A stretch of 64,000 nucleotides of DNA from NCBI RefSeq assembly GCF_009730915.1, contig NW_024086628.1:1-64000 (forward strand), in the 5' to 3' direction. The notes beneath the pieces were generated by a model, which searched no databases, was not told where the DNA came from, and saw nothing but the letters and a program-made list of their open reading frames with translations. The stretch is from Dioscorea cayenensis subsp. rotundata (taxonomy: Eukaryota; Streptophyta; Magnoliopsida; Dioscoreales; Dioscoreaceae). This document shows, piece after piece, positions 42,498 to 55,307 of the stretch (position 1 is its first letter; every line of letters begins with the position of its first letter). A program made the translations under genes and the position numbers.

Positions 42498-44553
42498 ATG
42501 AACAGGTTTCACCGAACGTTACCACAAAACCCAACAATGGCGTCAAAGGCCGAGTCATCATCGACATCATCTTCGTCTCAGCGCCGAGACATGATTCACG
42601 TCTTCTGGCACGAAGGCATGCTCGCTCACAACACCGGCACCGGCGTCTTCGACTCCGGCATAGATCCAGGCTTCCTCGACGTCCTCGACAAGCACCCAGA
42701 AAACGCCGACCGGGTCCGCAACTTAGTCTCCATCCTCCGCAAAGGCCCCATCTCCCCCTTCATTTCCTGGCACTCCGGCCGATCCGCAACCCTTTCGGAG
42801 CTCCAACTCTTCCACACTGCAGGTTCATTTCACTCTTTATATATGCTCTCTTGCTCTCTTTCTCTCTCTCTCTCTGTGTGACATTTCGTCGAACACCTCA
42901 TGAGCACTAGGGTTTAACGTACAATAACAGAGTACATAGAGGAACTAGAGAAAGCCAATGAAGCCGGAGGGAAAGAGCTCTGCGCTGGCACATTCCTAAA
43001 CCCCGGATCATGGGACGCGGCACTCATCGCCGCTGGAACCACCATATCGGCAATTAAACAAATACTTGATGGGCATGCGAAGCTCGCCTACGCGCTCGTT
43101 CGCCCACCGGGTCACCACGCGCAACCTTCTCAGGCTGATGGCTACTGCTTCTTGAACAACGCCGGCGTCGCAATTCAGGTCGCTAGAAACTCCGGTTGTC
43201 AAAAAGTTGCTGTAATCGACATTGATGTGCACTATGGGAATGGCACGGCGCAAGGGTTTTATAGTTGCAGTGAAGTTCTCACTATCTCTGTGCACATGAA
43301 TCATGGTTCATGGGGCAAGTCTCATCCACAGAGTGGAACTGTGGATGAACTTGGTGAAGGTGATGGCTTTGGATATAATCTCAATGTACCTTTACCTAAT
43401 GGCACTGGAGATGAGGGCTATGCTTATGCTATGGATCAGCTTGTCGTTCCGGCTTTGCATAAATTCAATCCCTCTTTAATTGTTCTTGTTCTCGGCCAAG
43501 ATTCTAGCGCGGTGAGTACTACTCACTTTTTTTAATTTTAGAAGATTATCACTGATATGTGCTCAAAAATAAGAGTACTACTCACTTTTTATTTTACAAT
43601 TCGTGTATCCGTTATCGTTGTCATTTGATATGTGTTCGAGAATAAGATTCTAGTGTGGTGAGTATCACTCACTCCTTTATTTTAGAATTCGTGTCTCCAT
43701 TATACTTATCATTGATATTATGTGTTCAAAAATAAGATTCTAGTGATGTATCACTCACTCTTTCGTTTAGAATTCATGCCTCCGCTATCATTGTCATTGA
43801 TATGTGTTGGAAAATAAAATTCTAGTGTGGTGAGTATCACTCACTCTTTATTTTAGAATTTGTGTCGCCATTATACTTATCATTGATATTTGTTCGAAAT
43901 TAAGATTCTAGTGTAGTATCACTCATTCTTTATTTTAGAATTCGTGTAGACATTATAATTGTCATTGATATGTGTTCGATAATAAGATTTTAGTGTAGTG
44001 AGTAACTCACTCTATATTTTAGAATTCGTGTAGCCATTATAATTGTCATTGATATGTGTTCGAAAATAAGATTCTAGTGAGTGAAACTCACTCTTTATTT
44101 TAGAATTCGTGTAGCCATTATAATTGTCATTAATATGTGTTAGAAAATGAGATTCTAGTGGAGTGAGTTCTACACTATTTATTTTAGAATTTGTGTCGCT
44201 GTTATCATTGTCACTTATATGTGTTTGAAAATTTTATGGTTTGGTTTCAGTTTGATCCGAATGGAAGACAATGTTTGACAATGGAAGGGTATAGGAGCAT
44301 TGGACGGAACATTCGGCGTCTTGCTAATAAGTTTGCAGATGGAAAAGTGTTGATTGTGCAGGAAGGAGGATATCATGTGACTTATTCTGCTTATTGTTTG
44401 CATGCAACTTTGGAAGGGGTTCTTGATCTTGAGGATGCTTTGCTTGATGATCCGGTTGCTTATTATCCTGAAGATAGTGCTTATTCTATGAAGGTTGTTG
44501 ATGCTATTCAGAGGTATTGGAAAGACAATGTTCCCTTCATGAAGGAGTCCTGA
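42498..44553 (+). CDS. Class II histone deacetylase, HDA8-like
   Basis: Three exons, 42498-42822, 42931-43511 and 44251-44553, give 402 residues; an in-frame ATG at 42537 would give 389, closer to Arabidopsis HDA8 (about 377), and may be the true start. The protein removes acetyl groups from lysines using zinc. Seen in order: RPPGHHAQPSQADGYCFLNN (the His-His pair, residue ~170), DIDVHYGNGTAQGF (zinc Asp and His, ~205), GQDSSAFDPNGRQ (third zinc ligand Asp, ~297, across the exon 2/3 junction) and QEGGYHVTYSA (catalytic Tyr, ~343). All catalytic residues are present. Exon 1 is C-rich at third positions and exon 3 A/T-rich. Intron 2 is a minisatellite. Confidence 0.95.
43498..44233 (+). repeat. 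Minisatellite in HDA8-like intron 2, derived from the exon 2/intron 2 junction
   Basis: About eight to nine units of 80-90 bases fill nearly the whole intron. The unit begins AAGATTCTAGTGTGGTGAGT, runs through a TTTATTTTAGAATTCGTGT-like middle, and ends in a TGATATGTGTTCGAAAAT-like stretch. The first unit contains the last bases of exon 2 (GATTCTAGCGCG) and the real donor. Units start near 43498, 43645, 43733, 43817, 43903, 43984, 44067 and 44148. Confidence 0.9.
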
Positions 44554-46250
44554 GGCTTTAGATGCATTTTGTGGGGCTGCTATATCTGACTATGTTTTCT
44601 TTTGTATTTGTGTTTTGATTTTGTTTATGTTGGTGGGTGATTGTATTAAGTTATTAAGATTTGCAAATATGATAAATGAAACTAAAAATTGTTTTTATTT
44701 AGTTATGTTTATTTTACCAAGATGATATTCAAAAATCATGAGTCACAACTCTCAATGCATAGTTGAATTGTTAATAAAATAGATGTATATGGTGGTTTGC
44801 GCACATTGTTAAAAAAAAAAGTTGGTGATTTATTTTTGGACAATGAAGTTAGGTGATTTATACCTAAAATTATAGAAACTTTAATTTAATTGTCTACTAT
44901 GGCATAAATTTTAAATGAATTAATGATTTTGCTTATGCTAAATAAATAAGAGTTAATATAGTTAACAGTTGTTTTTTTAAAATTTTGAAGATAACCACTT
45001 ATCTTCGAAACCAAAAAAAATAATTGTTTCTATCATACAAAGCTACGAAACTACATGGTTTTTGTTTTATTGAAATTTTTTTTTTACAAAAAAATATCTA
45101 GACATTTTTATCCAAGTTTCCATATATTTCTTCTCATCTAAAATTTCCTCCATTATTTAAAAATACATTAATTTTAATATCTAAATTCAAATCGTTAAAT
45201 CTCCTAATGCAATTACCAATAATATGTATTTACAAATACATATACTTTTTGTGTTATATATAACTCAAAAGCAACAGGATTTACTATTATCTTTCATTGA
45301 ACATATTATTTGCTGTTATGATTTGAATCTTTGGAGGAATATAATTTATGATTTGATCTAATCAATTTTATGTAGCCTAGAAAAATACTATTTTCTCCTT
45401 GAAATCTCCACCGACACTCCTACATGAAAAATTTGTTCTTTTGGGTGGTGGCTCTTCATACTTCACTTATTTTTCTGTTTATATATTTGACCCTACATTT
45501 GGGGTATGGCCTTCATTTCAATTTCAGAATAATCATTGGCTTAAAGAAAAGATAGTGTCTCTCCAGAAATGTAGCCAGACCTTTGCTTGAATCATCACCG
45601 CCAACTACTTTAAATATGATTTAAACCCTAACATCCTCCTCCTTATTTTACTATTTAAATTAACCTTTTTAGCTTTTTTAGCTATAAGCTCTTTCAAACA
45701 ATTTTTCATTTTTTAACAAAAAAAAAAAATCCCAAAATTTAAAGTCTCGCAAGCAAAAGTAATTTCTGAGTTAGATCTCTCTATCATTTTCGCAATGATG
45801 ATGATACCAGATATCCTTTGAAACCAGCTTTTCAGAAAAGTCCTTGCTCTTATAAAACTATTTTTTTTAGTTGGTTTACATTGGATAATAAAATTTAGAC
45901 TCTGAATAACCTTTCTAAGAGAAATTGTAATAACCTACTTACTGGAATATGTGTATTTTGCCATGTTTCCATAAAAATTATAGACAATTTGCTTTTGAAT
46001 TGCTTTTCACTATTTGAATATAAAACTGCTTTAGGTACATATTTAGATTTTTCAAAAATAGGTCTACTTGGAGACTAAATTGGATTCCCATATTAGATAG
46101 CTCTTTATTGGGACAATATTGGCATATCTTTTATGTATCCATCTATATTTGGTAGCTTCATATATTTTGGTAATTGATTATATTTTATAGCTATATATAT
46201 TTAGTAATTACATACATTTAGGCATAATTGTATAAGAATACATAAACACA
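44554..46250. other. Intergenic, no gene seen
   Basis: 3' flank of the deacetylase gene followed by AT-rich sequence. A short frame at 45399-45590 has no recognisable domain. Confidence 0.45.
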
Positions 46251-46251
46251 C

Positions 46252-46470
46252 ATTGGATAGCCTAATGGTATGATATCAAAGTGTAAGGGGGAGGTCATGG
46301 GTTCAAATCTCTTCCCTAACAGTAATGTTCCCCCCGTACTGTTCATACATTGTTCATCCGGGATTCTTATACTATTCTCATACTCGTATCATATACATCG
46401 TACATCCCGGGATTCTAAGATCTGCTTTAGTAGGCGACTTATCGTCTATTATTCAAAAATCTTTCTCAAT
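46252..46470 (+). repeat. tRNA-derived SINE, family 1
   Basis: GGATAGCCTAATGGTATGAT resembles an RNA polymerase III A box and TGGGTTCAAATCTC at 46298-46311 a B box, 35-40 bases apart as in a tRNA. The arms do not pair as a real tRNA, and a non-tRNA body follows (TTCATCCGGGATTCTTATAC, then a near-copy CATCCCGGGATTCTAAGATC). These are SINE features. The 3' end is not sharp. Confidence 0.55.
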
Positions 46471-47890
46471 ATTTATTCTTCTCACTCCTCACTCTAACTC
46501 TCTCTTTCGGTACAATTCATTTGAGAAAAAAGAAATCATATTTTTAATAATCGTTAGAATCCACCTCAATTTGTTCTCCTTAATTTTTGATCATATGTTA
46601 CTTCTGAAGTTATTTGTAGCTTTTAATTAGAAAAGGACTAAAATAGAGGCTTCTATTTATATCCTCAAATGTGGGCTCCACTTCATTGATTCTTTTTCAA
46701 GTGTGGGTTGAGTCTGCTAGTACAACTATGGACATGGTCAAAAAAGCATGATGCTCTCTTGCTTAAGTTATCACAAAAGGATGATCTCCAAGCTTAATTG
46801 TTTTTGGAAATTTGTTTTTGATAGAAAACCTGTGTAGATAATGAATAAGCTTTAAAACATGTTGGTGAACGCTATTCTAAAAAGCTTGAACGCTCTTCTG
46901 GAAAGTCTTATTTGCCCTTTCGTCTTTTGAGATTATTGTAGACTTCAATCCCCAATAACTTTAGTGAATAAAAAGTATTTTTTTGGCTTTTTTCACCAAA
47001 CACATCAGTGAAGTCAAACTAAGATTGAGGAAAAAATAGATATTGATCTTCTGTTTATTTTAAAAAACATAAAATAGTTGTTTGTTATGTATTAAAACTA
47101 ATCATTTTTTTCAAAAAATATAACTTTTTAAAATATTTAAACTATTTTATTCATTAATATCTTTTTAAACAATAACTATATCAGATGTACTCTTTTTATA
47201 AATGATATATTTAAAAATATTTTATAATTATATAAGAGATTAAGATTTAAATAACATAATAATAATAATATTTTTTCAATAAATTTGTGATTTATCCACC
47301 ATATTTAAAATAATAATAATAATAATAATAATAATTTTTTTTTTAATTAGTCTCCTAATCACCCTAGCGATCATGGTCCCTTCTTGTATCATTTTTAATT
47401 TTTTAGTTAATTCTGATTTGAATGTGAGATTTTGTATTTGTTGTCTTTTTTTAATATAATTTGTGGCTTATATTTTAAATCATTTATTTTATAATTTTAC
47501 ACTTAATGAAGAATACGGTGCAGTGGACGCAAGCTATGTTGCTTTATGCGTGATTTCTTGAGAGAGTGGATCTTTGGATTTATGCTGATTGAATTTTTTT
47601 ATAATTTAAAAAAATTTAAAAAAAATTAAAATCTTCCACTCACGTTTTTCTTAATCATCACTATAATATATATATATTATTGAAATATCAACGATGTATT
47701 ATTGTAAGTGAGTAGCTCAACTTTTGAACAATCTCAATCATAATTATTTATATTATATAATTTCTTTTTTTTATAATTAGATAATATTTTAAAATTAAAT
47801 TTGTATGTAAATAATAAAGTTTGTGATATCCCAACTTCCAAAACTCAAAAAATAAAATAAAATAAAGTTAAATTAAAACACAAAAAAAAT
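46470..47890. other. AT-rich intergenic DNA with AAT runs
   Basis: Contains (AAT)n at 47258-47270 and 47310-47333, and long T runs. No gene seen. Confidence 0.45.
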
Positions 47891-48113
47891 ATGAGCTCAA
47901 ATTAATAAGCAATATGGTTGGGAGATGCGTCAGTAACTTAGCCGTTAAGTCTAGTCTTAAAACAATGAAAGAAAATCATATCACACCTCATGTGGGCATT
48001 TTCGTCATTTCAACATCTCCTCCATCTGTTCAATTTTCCTTTTTTTTCTTTCTTCCCCCTTTCCCTCTTTCTCGGCGGCCGCGAGATCGAAATCAAGATT
48101 CGTGCTCGCGGTG

Positions 48114-50759
48114 ATGGGGCTTCTGTCGAACAGGTCTTGCCTTTTCCCCTGATTCCATCGTTCTGTCTTTGATTTGATGAAAAAGATCAAATTTTTCTTT
48201 GTTTTTGGAGTAGAATGAATGGTAGAATGATGTTATTGGTTGCTATTGGATTGATTTGTTCTCTTTGTTTTTGGGTGGTTACTTGTTGATGGATGTGAAG
48301 GATTGGGAGAGAGAGCTTGAAGGCAGGGGATCACATCTACTCTTGGCGCACTGCTTATGTTTATGCTCATCATGGTCTGTTTTTTTTTTCCATTTTATTA
48401 GTGAATTTCCATTTGGTTTTCCTTTTTTTTTTGGTAATCTTTTGATAAATGTTTACATGTTTATTTGAAGTACTAGATTCTTTCACTCACATGCACAAAC
48501 ATAAACATAAACACAAGATATTGGATTTCTTTGGATATTGAAATTTTTTATGAAACTTTATGGTTAAAACTTCAAAATGGCTTTTTTTTTTTTTTAATTA
48601 TTATTATTGTTCATTATTCTGAATGGTCATGATCATTGTTTGTTTAATGGGTTAGAAGGTAGTAGAGTTATATTGAAACTCAATGGTGGAATTGAGTGAA
48701 CTCTTATGCAGTCATTGTTGAGAATTATCTTTGAATTTTTCTCAAGGACATGTGGAATGAGTGAGACTGTTGTGATCAACTAATAAGGGTATTTTGAAGC
48801 ATTTGAAGCAAGAATAATTGTTAGATGTGTTGCTTGTTTGATTCATGATAATTAAAGTAGGCATGCATGGGGTCATGACGTTAGTTTAAATTATGGGAAT
48901 GAAGCATTTTTTTTTTACATAATTCTCTCTACTGTTATCAAAACAACGCTGCAAGACTGCATATAAAGGTGAAGGAAGGCGTTTTAGAAAATAAGAAAAA
49001 TTTTTGAATCCTCAGGTTGTGTTCGGTAAATGGACAAGCCGATTGGAAAATTTAATGAATATGGTTTATCAACTCCTTTCAAAAAAGTATAAGCTGAGAA
49101 AATTAAAAGTTTGATGTGGTTGGTGATAATATTATCTGATGGTACTATAACTATATAAAAAATCTTTTGGGTTTATATACTCCTCTTTTAGAGGTCAACT
49201 AAAATATTTTATAAAAGATCAAATCTATCTCTCTCATAAGGGGAAAGAAAAGAGGAAGTGAATGGGAAAATCGATATTTTTTTATAGAATTTTAAGTTTA
49301 TTTTTAATCATAAGTATATTGATATAGACAAATGGAGGTCTTTCATGGGTCCCTCTCTTTCCCTCTTTCGTAGAGATATAACAACTAGAAGCCTTTTGTG
49401 GGGGTATACAAGGAAATGTGTTCATGAGGGTAACAAACGATTTTCCTTTCAAAAACAACATTGTTTGTAAATATAGATAAGAGAAATTGGATAAAAGGAA
49501 GAGTATGCTTAAGCAAAATAGAAGATAAATGTGGAGTATAAGCTTTATACTTGAAATGTAGATGAAGGTGAATAATTCTTTATTATTATTATTATTATTA
49601 TTGTTTTTTTTTTTGTTTGAAACAATAACAGTTTATCCATCTTTACCCTGGGATACCCAAGGTTGATCATGATAGCTATCCTTTCACTTATCACTATGCT
49701 AGTATGCTTAAAGGGTTGTTTGGCAACTAATTCATGAATTACCCTACATTAATCCATTTGCCAAAGTGTTTATGATTATGAGAGAGCATGTTTAGTAAAA
49801 ACTTTGAGAAGGTGTTATCAAATGAGGCTTAATCCTCTCTGAGATATCTTGTTGTAATAACTCTTCAACTTCAAAGAATGTGCTGTGTTGAACATTATAT
49901 ATTTCTACTTCCTGTCTTCTCTATGTATAATATGTCGAGCAACTATGCATACTTGTAATGGTTGTCAAAGCATTAGAAAGTTTAGTTTGTAAGATTTCTC
50001 ATATATGATAGAGTTCCTAGTTTGTCTTTGGCTATTGACTTTGTATATCATTGTCGCTGAACAGGTATTTATGTGGGTGATAACAAAGTGATCCACTTCA
50101 CTAGAGGGCGTGGCCAAGAAGTAGGCACGGGCACTGTTCTCGACCTCATCCTTATAAGCTCTGCTCCTACTCAAAGGTCGGAACCCTGCCCAAACTGCAC
50201 TTCCCAATCTGATGAATCTAGTGGAGTTGTTTGCTCTTGCCTCGACTGTTTTCTTGCTGGTGGTGTTCTATATCGCTTTGAGTATGGAGTGAGCCCCGCC
50301 CTATTCCTTGCCAAAGCCCGTGGTGGCACATGCACACTTGCAGTCACAGACCCAAATGAAATTGTGGTGCACCGAGCAACTCATTTACTCACTAATGGCT
50401 TCCGATGCTACAATGTTTTCAAGAGCAACTGTGAGGATTTTGCCATTTACTGCAAAACCGGTCTTCTTGTGGTGGAGCAAGGCATTATTGGGCAGAGCGG
50501 TCAGACAATATCAATTGTCGGCGGCCCCCTTGCAGCTGTTCTTTCAACACCATTCAGGCTTCTTACGACTAATGTCTATGGCATTGCTGTAACTGCTGTT
50601 GGAGTCTACTGCGCCAGCCGTTATGTTGCTGATATCGGCAACAGGAGGGATGTCATAAAATTGACGGTGGAAGATCTGACCGCAGGTTTGGCTGCCGGCA
50701 GGGTGCAGTTGGTCGAGCAAAACAGTAATCATCAACTTGTACCTGCAATGCGTCCCTAG
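48114..50759 (+). CDS. LRAT/NC-domain protein
   Basis: Three exons, 48114-48133, 48301-48374 and 50065-50759, join to 262 residues. The protein starts MGLLSNR, then ESLKAGDHIYSWRTAYVYAH (residues 11-30) and HGIYVGDNKVIHFTR. This is the NC (LRAT-like) domain of plant proteins of the At3g02700/At5g16360 type. LRAT-like enzymes are acyltransferases or phospholipases of the NlpC/P60 fold using His and Cys: His30/31, His42 and Cys in SNCEDF (about 154) are present. A Cys-rich insert (CPNC...CSCLDC, ~65-90) could bind metal. Hydrophobic segments after residue 165 may associate with membranes. The plant function is not established. Exon 1 has only 20 coding bases; intron 2 is 1.7 kb. Confidence 0.9.
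48375..50064. other. Large intron of the LRAT/NC-domain gene
   Basis: 1690 bases with GT/AG ends. It contains T runs and a (TTA)n run at 49579-49600, and a plausible branch region before the acceptor CTGAACAG. No nested gene seen. Confidence 0.8.
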
Positions 50760-52290
50760 CTATGCCCGATGCATGTTTATGACTTTTCGGTTGTATCTGA
50801 CCTTCCGGCAGTAACAATGATAATAAATAATAACAATATGCATTTATTTGATCAGTATACATTTTTTGGTCGAAAATTAGAGGACTTTGCAATCTGGAAT
50901 TGTCAAAGCCAGATGAGTTGGTTTTCTGTTAAACTTGGATCACATTTGTGTGATATTGATTTCTCAATCTGGAAACAAGAATTGAAAGCTCATTTTCTCC
51001 TTCTGTGACCAGTTGGCAGATTAAGACTTGTTAAAACTTAATGTCTTGTCTTGAATCAAAGTTTGATTGCATGCCTGACAAGCCAACTACCTTTAGTGAC
51101 AGTCATGTTAATTGCACATCAAACTTTCAGTATTAGTAAGCCAACATTAGTTCTTCCAAGTGGTAATGATTTAGAGCACTCAAATATATAAATAATTTTA
51201 AATTTAAATTTTTATGTATAAAAAAAACATATGTTGAAAGATGTCTACATTTTATAAAATTTTCTGTATCTCGCTCCAATCCAGATTAATTTAGAGCTCC
51301 TGATTTTCAAAAATAACTCAGTCAAAGATTAAAAGGAAATTTCAATATTAGTTTTGTGCTGCACACTTTGATGTCCAACAAAAGTTTGATACACTTTGAA
51401 TAACAAAATTTCTTTATTTGAACTTCTAGATGCTGAGATGGAAAAACAAGGACAAAAGACATTGAGTTTCTAATTTCTATTTTATTATTATTGTACAGAG
51501 ACTTAAGTTCATCATTTATATTCAACAGAAAAAAAAATAATAATGTAATGAAGATGCATAAGTTAAAACATCTGCACCGTCCCACTCATATCATTCAATA
51601 TATTAAAAAGGAAAATGAAATTGAAGTCAAGGTTGAAAATGCTGGGTGGTTAGCATGATGTGGATGTACAAAGGATAATTTGTAATCCTGCCATTTTCTC
51701 TGATTTTTTTATAAGTGAAATCATGTTGGATCATGGTTTGCAGGCACCATAAACTTTCACCATGTGGACGAGAATACATCACCAAGAAAAAAAAAATGTT
51801 TAAAAAAAAAAGGAAGAAAAGGGACCCCATGTCATGTGGCAGTGGAATTCAATGGTAATTGTGATAAAATGCATTGTTTGGGGGAGTAAACACACAAAAG
51901 TTTTACATTTTCTATTGGATTTAGTTATCTTGATAACATTAATTATGAATATAAAAACCATGAGTTAAAGAGTTTATGGTTGAGTGAATAACTAAATATT
52001 TAACATAATAATCATGTAAAATAAAATTACCAAATAAACTTCTCTTAATACACTAAATGATAAGTTTGTTTTATTTAAATATTGAAATAAATTAAACAAA
52101 TACTTACAATATTTGTCTTCATTTCACTAAAAATTAATTTTAACTTTTTTCTCTTTATTTCTTATTTATTTATCATGATAATATCTCAACAACATTAATG
52201 TCCAAGAATCCAATCTTCGAGCCTAGAACCAGGCACATTAAACTTCATTTTATCATATATATAGTTGAAGATGAAAAATTTAAATAGAAT
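50760..52290. other. Intergenic, no gene seen
   Basis: The NC gene 3' flank (AATAATAAATAATAA near 50818 could serve polyadenylation), then AT-rich DNA without a recognisable coding region. Confidence 0.45.
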
Positions 52291-52299
52291 TTATGAGCA

Positions 52300-52535
52300 C
52301 TCTTGCAATCACCAAACACGCTCACCAAAACTACTATAATAATCAAGCGGTTAAGATTTTTTTGTCCAAGGGGCTGGGGCTGGGGCTGTACACACATTGT
52401 CACTATAATTACTCGTACATCACCACTACTCAGACTCCCAGAAAATGTACTCTCACCCATGATTCGATCTCTTCTCACTTGTGAAGGGTTCCGATAAGGA
52501 CTATACTGCCAATAGACCATTGATCGTTGGTGCGG
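52300..52535 (-). repeat. tRNA-derived SINE, family 2 (copy 1)
   Basis: Minus strand from 52530: TGGTCTATTGGCAGT (A-box-like), then AGATCGAATCATGG (B-box-like, ~52471-52458). A body follows with GTACATTTTCTGGGAGTCTG and GTAGTGGTGATGTACGAGTA, then GTGTGTACAGCCCC. The same order and wording occur at 61330-61495. Confidence 0.65.
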
Positions 52536-53890
52536 TTAAGACATTTAACTCTAATGTAAAAAATTAAAAGTTTGACTCTCTCCCAATGCATAGTTGAGGC
52601 TTGATAATAGGGGTTTGTCTCACTCTCAAGTCTCAATACATAGTTAAGACTGATTAATAAAAAATGTTTATATTGTCCAAAAAAAGTATTACAACAGAAA
52701 AATTTGAAAAAGCACAAAAGATTATGTCTATAGAGTGTTTGTCCCATTTAAATTTTGTTTGGATGAGGTTTAGGAAGGGTTCATAAAATAAGGTTAATGG
52801 GAGAGAAGGGAAAGAAAAAGAAGGGAAGCAATCAACCCATTCTTTGTTTGGTGCAAAGGTAAAGGAAAGGAAGCTTATACACTGTATTACCAAAATACCC
52901 TTTAAAGTTCAAATATAATATTATGATCAATAATTGATCAATAAATAAATTCTAATCAATAATCTCAATTAAGTATTGCTAGAAAAATGATTAAGTGACC
53001 TAAAAAAAATTCTATATAAATATTTTCAAATCTTTTATACAATCCCATATATATTAGTAAATATAAATAAAGAATATTTTTTTGTCCGATAAATTTATAA
53101 CAAGAGATTCCGATGGATCACTGGCGATGAAAGAAGGAAAGGAAGCTCAATGCTGAGTTTTTTTTGCCTTTTTATTCACTCCCAAAATATAAGAGTATTA
53201 TTAGTAATTATAAAGTTATTATAAGGCATTTTTGTCCATAAAATTATCAACCCATTCTCAACCCTCCAAATTAGAAGGGTTGTTAAATGGGGTGTTTTTA
53301 ATCCTCCATTTATCTCATAAACCTTTACTCCCTCCACTAACCATTCTCCTCAAGCAAGGGTTGAGAGAATCCTTACTTCTAAAACCCTCCAAAACCCCCT
53401 TCAACCCTTGCCCCAAGAAAGAGCTTATGAGACGGATTTGAACCTTTACTTACCTAGGTAGAGGGTATAGGTGTTGTAGAACTTAGTTCCCCTTGTGTAT
53501 CCATCTTGACACATAACTTATCAACATTTGTGAAAAATACACGCATACATACACAAAAGGTAACTCAAACTAACATGATAGGGATCTGTGAGAAGTAACT
53601 TGTGAATTAGTAATCCCAATTATATAAATCAGTAATCCATCAAAGTTAAAAATTAATGAAATGGATTACAATGGTTAGTCACACGATTATATTTATCTAT
53701 TCTTCCCTTCTTTTCTATAACAAACTTCAAAAATTAATTAAAATTTCAAGTTAAAAAAAAAAAATTTTAGACCAACAACATTTTACCTTATTGGTGTGGG
53801 GTCTTTTGTCAAAAGTGTTTGTTACCGAAAAGACCTAAAATCAAATCTCAAAACTCACTCAAGGTGAGCATATAATAAGTGTTTGTTGAG
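52536..53890. other. AT-rich intergenic DNA, possible old MITE
   Basis: CAACCCATTCT words occur at 52835 and 53250 and GGTTGAGAG/CCCTCC words at 53260-53420, as in a decayed element with AACCCTCC-type ends. Boundaries cannot be set. No gene seen. Confidence 0.35.
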
Positions 53891-53939
53891 CTTACTTTAT
53901 ATCTGTGTATATTTCTAACACACACTTTTTGTATTTTAT

Positions 53940-54055
53940 AAAATATATATATATATATATATATATATACACGACTATGTTTAAATTCTTACGAAAGAAA
54001 AAAAAAAGGTCTCCTATCAAAATAATAGCAGACGAATTCCCACACTTTGGACAAG

Positions 54056-54087
<32 letters not shown>
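53940..54087. repeat. Two TA microsatellites
   Basis: (TA)n at about 53943-53970 and 54058-54087, separated by about 90 bases of A/G-rich sequence. Confidence 0.9.
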
Positions 54088-54092
<5 letters not shown>

Positions 54093-54099
54093 TAATTAT

Positions 54100-55260
54100 A
54101 GGTATCACGGAACAAAGATGATAAGTAGGAACAAGGGTAGGGTTTCCATGATGCAAGAATGTGAGCCCTAATGGTCCCTAAAATTCAATGTAATGTTAAA
54201 AATATTGTAGGGCAAACATGATCAAACAAACAAGGGCACAAGCAATGTTTGAATCCAATCAAATACAAAGAAAAGAAGCACCATGGTCCTCTTCTCTTCT
54301 TTTCACTTCTCATTTAGTCCTACCAAACCCTAACCCTAAATAATTCTAACACCAACAAAGAAACATCAATGAACAATGACCCACTTTTTTCTTCCCCACC
54401 GCCAATCAAGATCCATATCTCTTGACTCTTTAATTATCTTCTTCTTTTTATTTTCCCCTTTTCCCCTCCTTTTTCAAGCATTGAAACTCACTCATAAGAC
54501 CATTTAACATTAATTAAATAATATATCATTTTATCTTAAATTAATCAAAATCACAAGGTATTATGTAGGACAATGATTGTTTGTTGGAGAATAGATTTTT
54601 TTATTTATTTCTTATATTTTTTATTTTGGCTTTATAACCCACAGGTTTGGAGGAGAATGGAATTTTTTTTTTAAAAAAAAATTTATTTCGCTTATATATA
54701 TATATATATCTTAGGTTTTTGATTTAATGGTTTGGGATCTCGGACTCTAAACTAGAATCAAGCAAGATTGTAAAAGGAATACATTTGTTTAAATATATAT
54801 AAAAATTTAAATGTATAATTAATTTTTTGAGAGATTCAAACTCCAATCACTTATATAAACCCACGTGATTATTTATTATAAATTTTATAAAAATAATTGA
54901 TTTTTTTTTATAAAAAAATAATAATTTTTTAAAGATAATTTCTAGTGATGTGTACTCGTTTAACGCACGTAGCGTGCCCAGTTTGCAGAAGAAAAATCTT
55001 TTCAAAGTATTTCCATCAGTTTTGTTTTGTATTTAGTTAAAAAAAAAACTGATAAATGTATATAAGGTTTGGACTACAAGTTGCAAATACCAAAGCTTGT
55101 TATATTTTATTTAATAATAATAATTATTATTATTATAAGATAACCTTAAAATATAATGTCAGCTGGAAGTTAGACCTTTTTTTTTTCTTTAGTTTTTTTA
55201 CTGTCTCAATTCCTTTTGTTCTTCCCAATAAATTAAAAAAAATAAATAAATGAAAGCTTA
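54100..55260. other. Upstream region of the TMK gene
   Basis: No gene. A telo-box AAACCCTAACCCTAAA lies at 54324-54339, a site type found in plant promoters and bound by telobox proteins. Further TA and AT runs are at 54690-54710 and 55106-55140. Confidence 0.4.
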
Positions 55261-55269
55261 AAAAAATCC

Positions 55270-55307
55270 ATGTATAAATCCAAACCAGCATCCAATTCTT
55301 CTTCAAA

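Noticed and set aside
43498-44233. CRISPR-like spaced repeats
   Set aside because: The units are contiguous and degenerate over their whole length, with no unique spacers, and lie in a plant intron.
46258-46320. Possible functional tRNA gene
   Set aside because: A- and B-box-like words are present but no acceptor or anticodon stem can be formed, and a SINE body follows.
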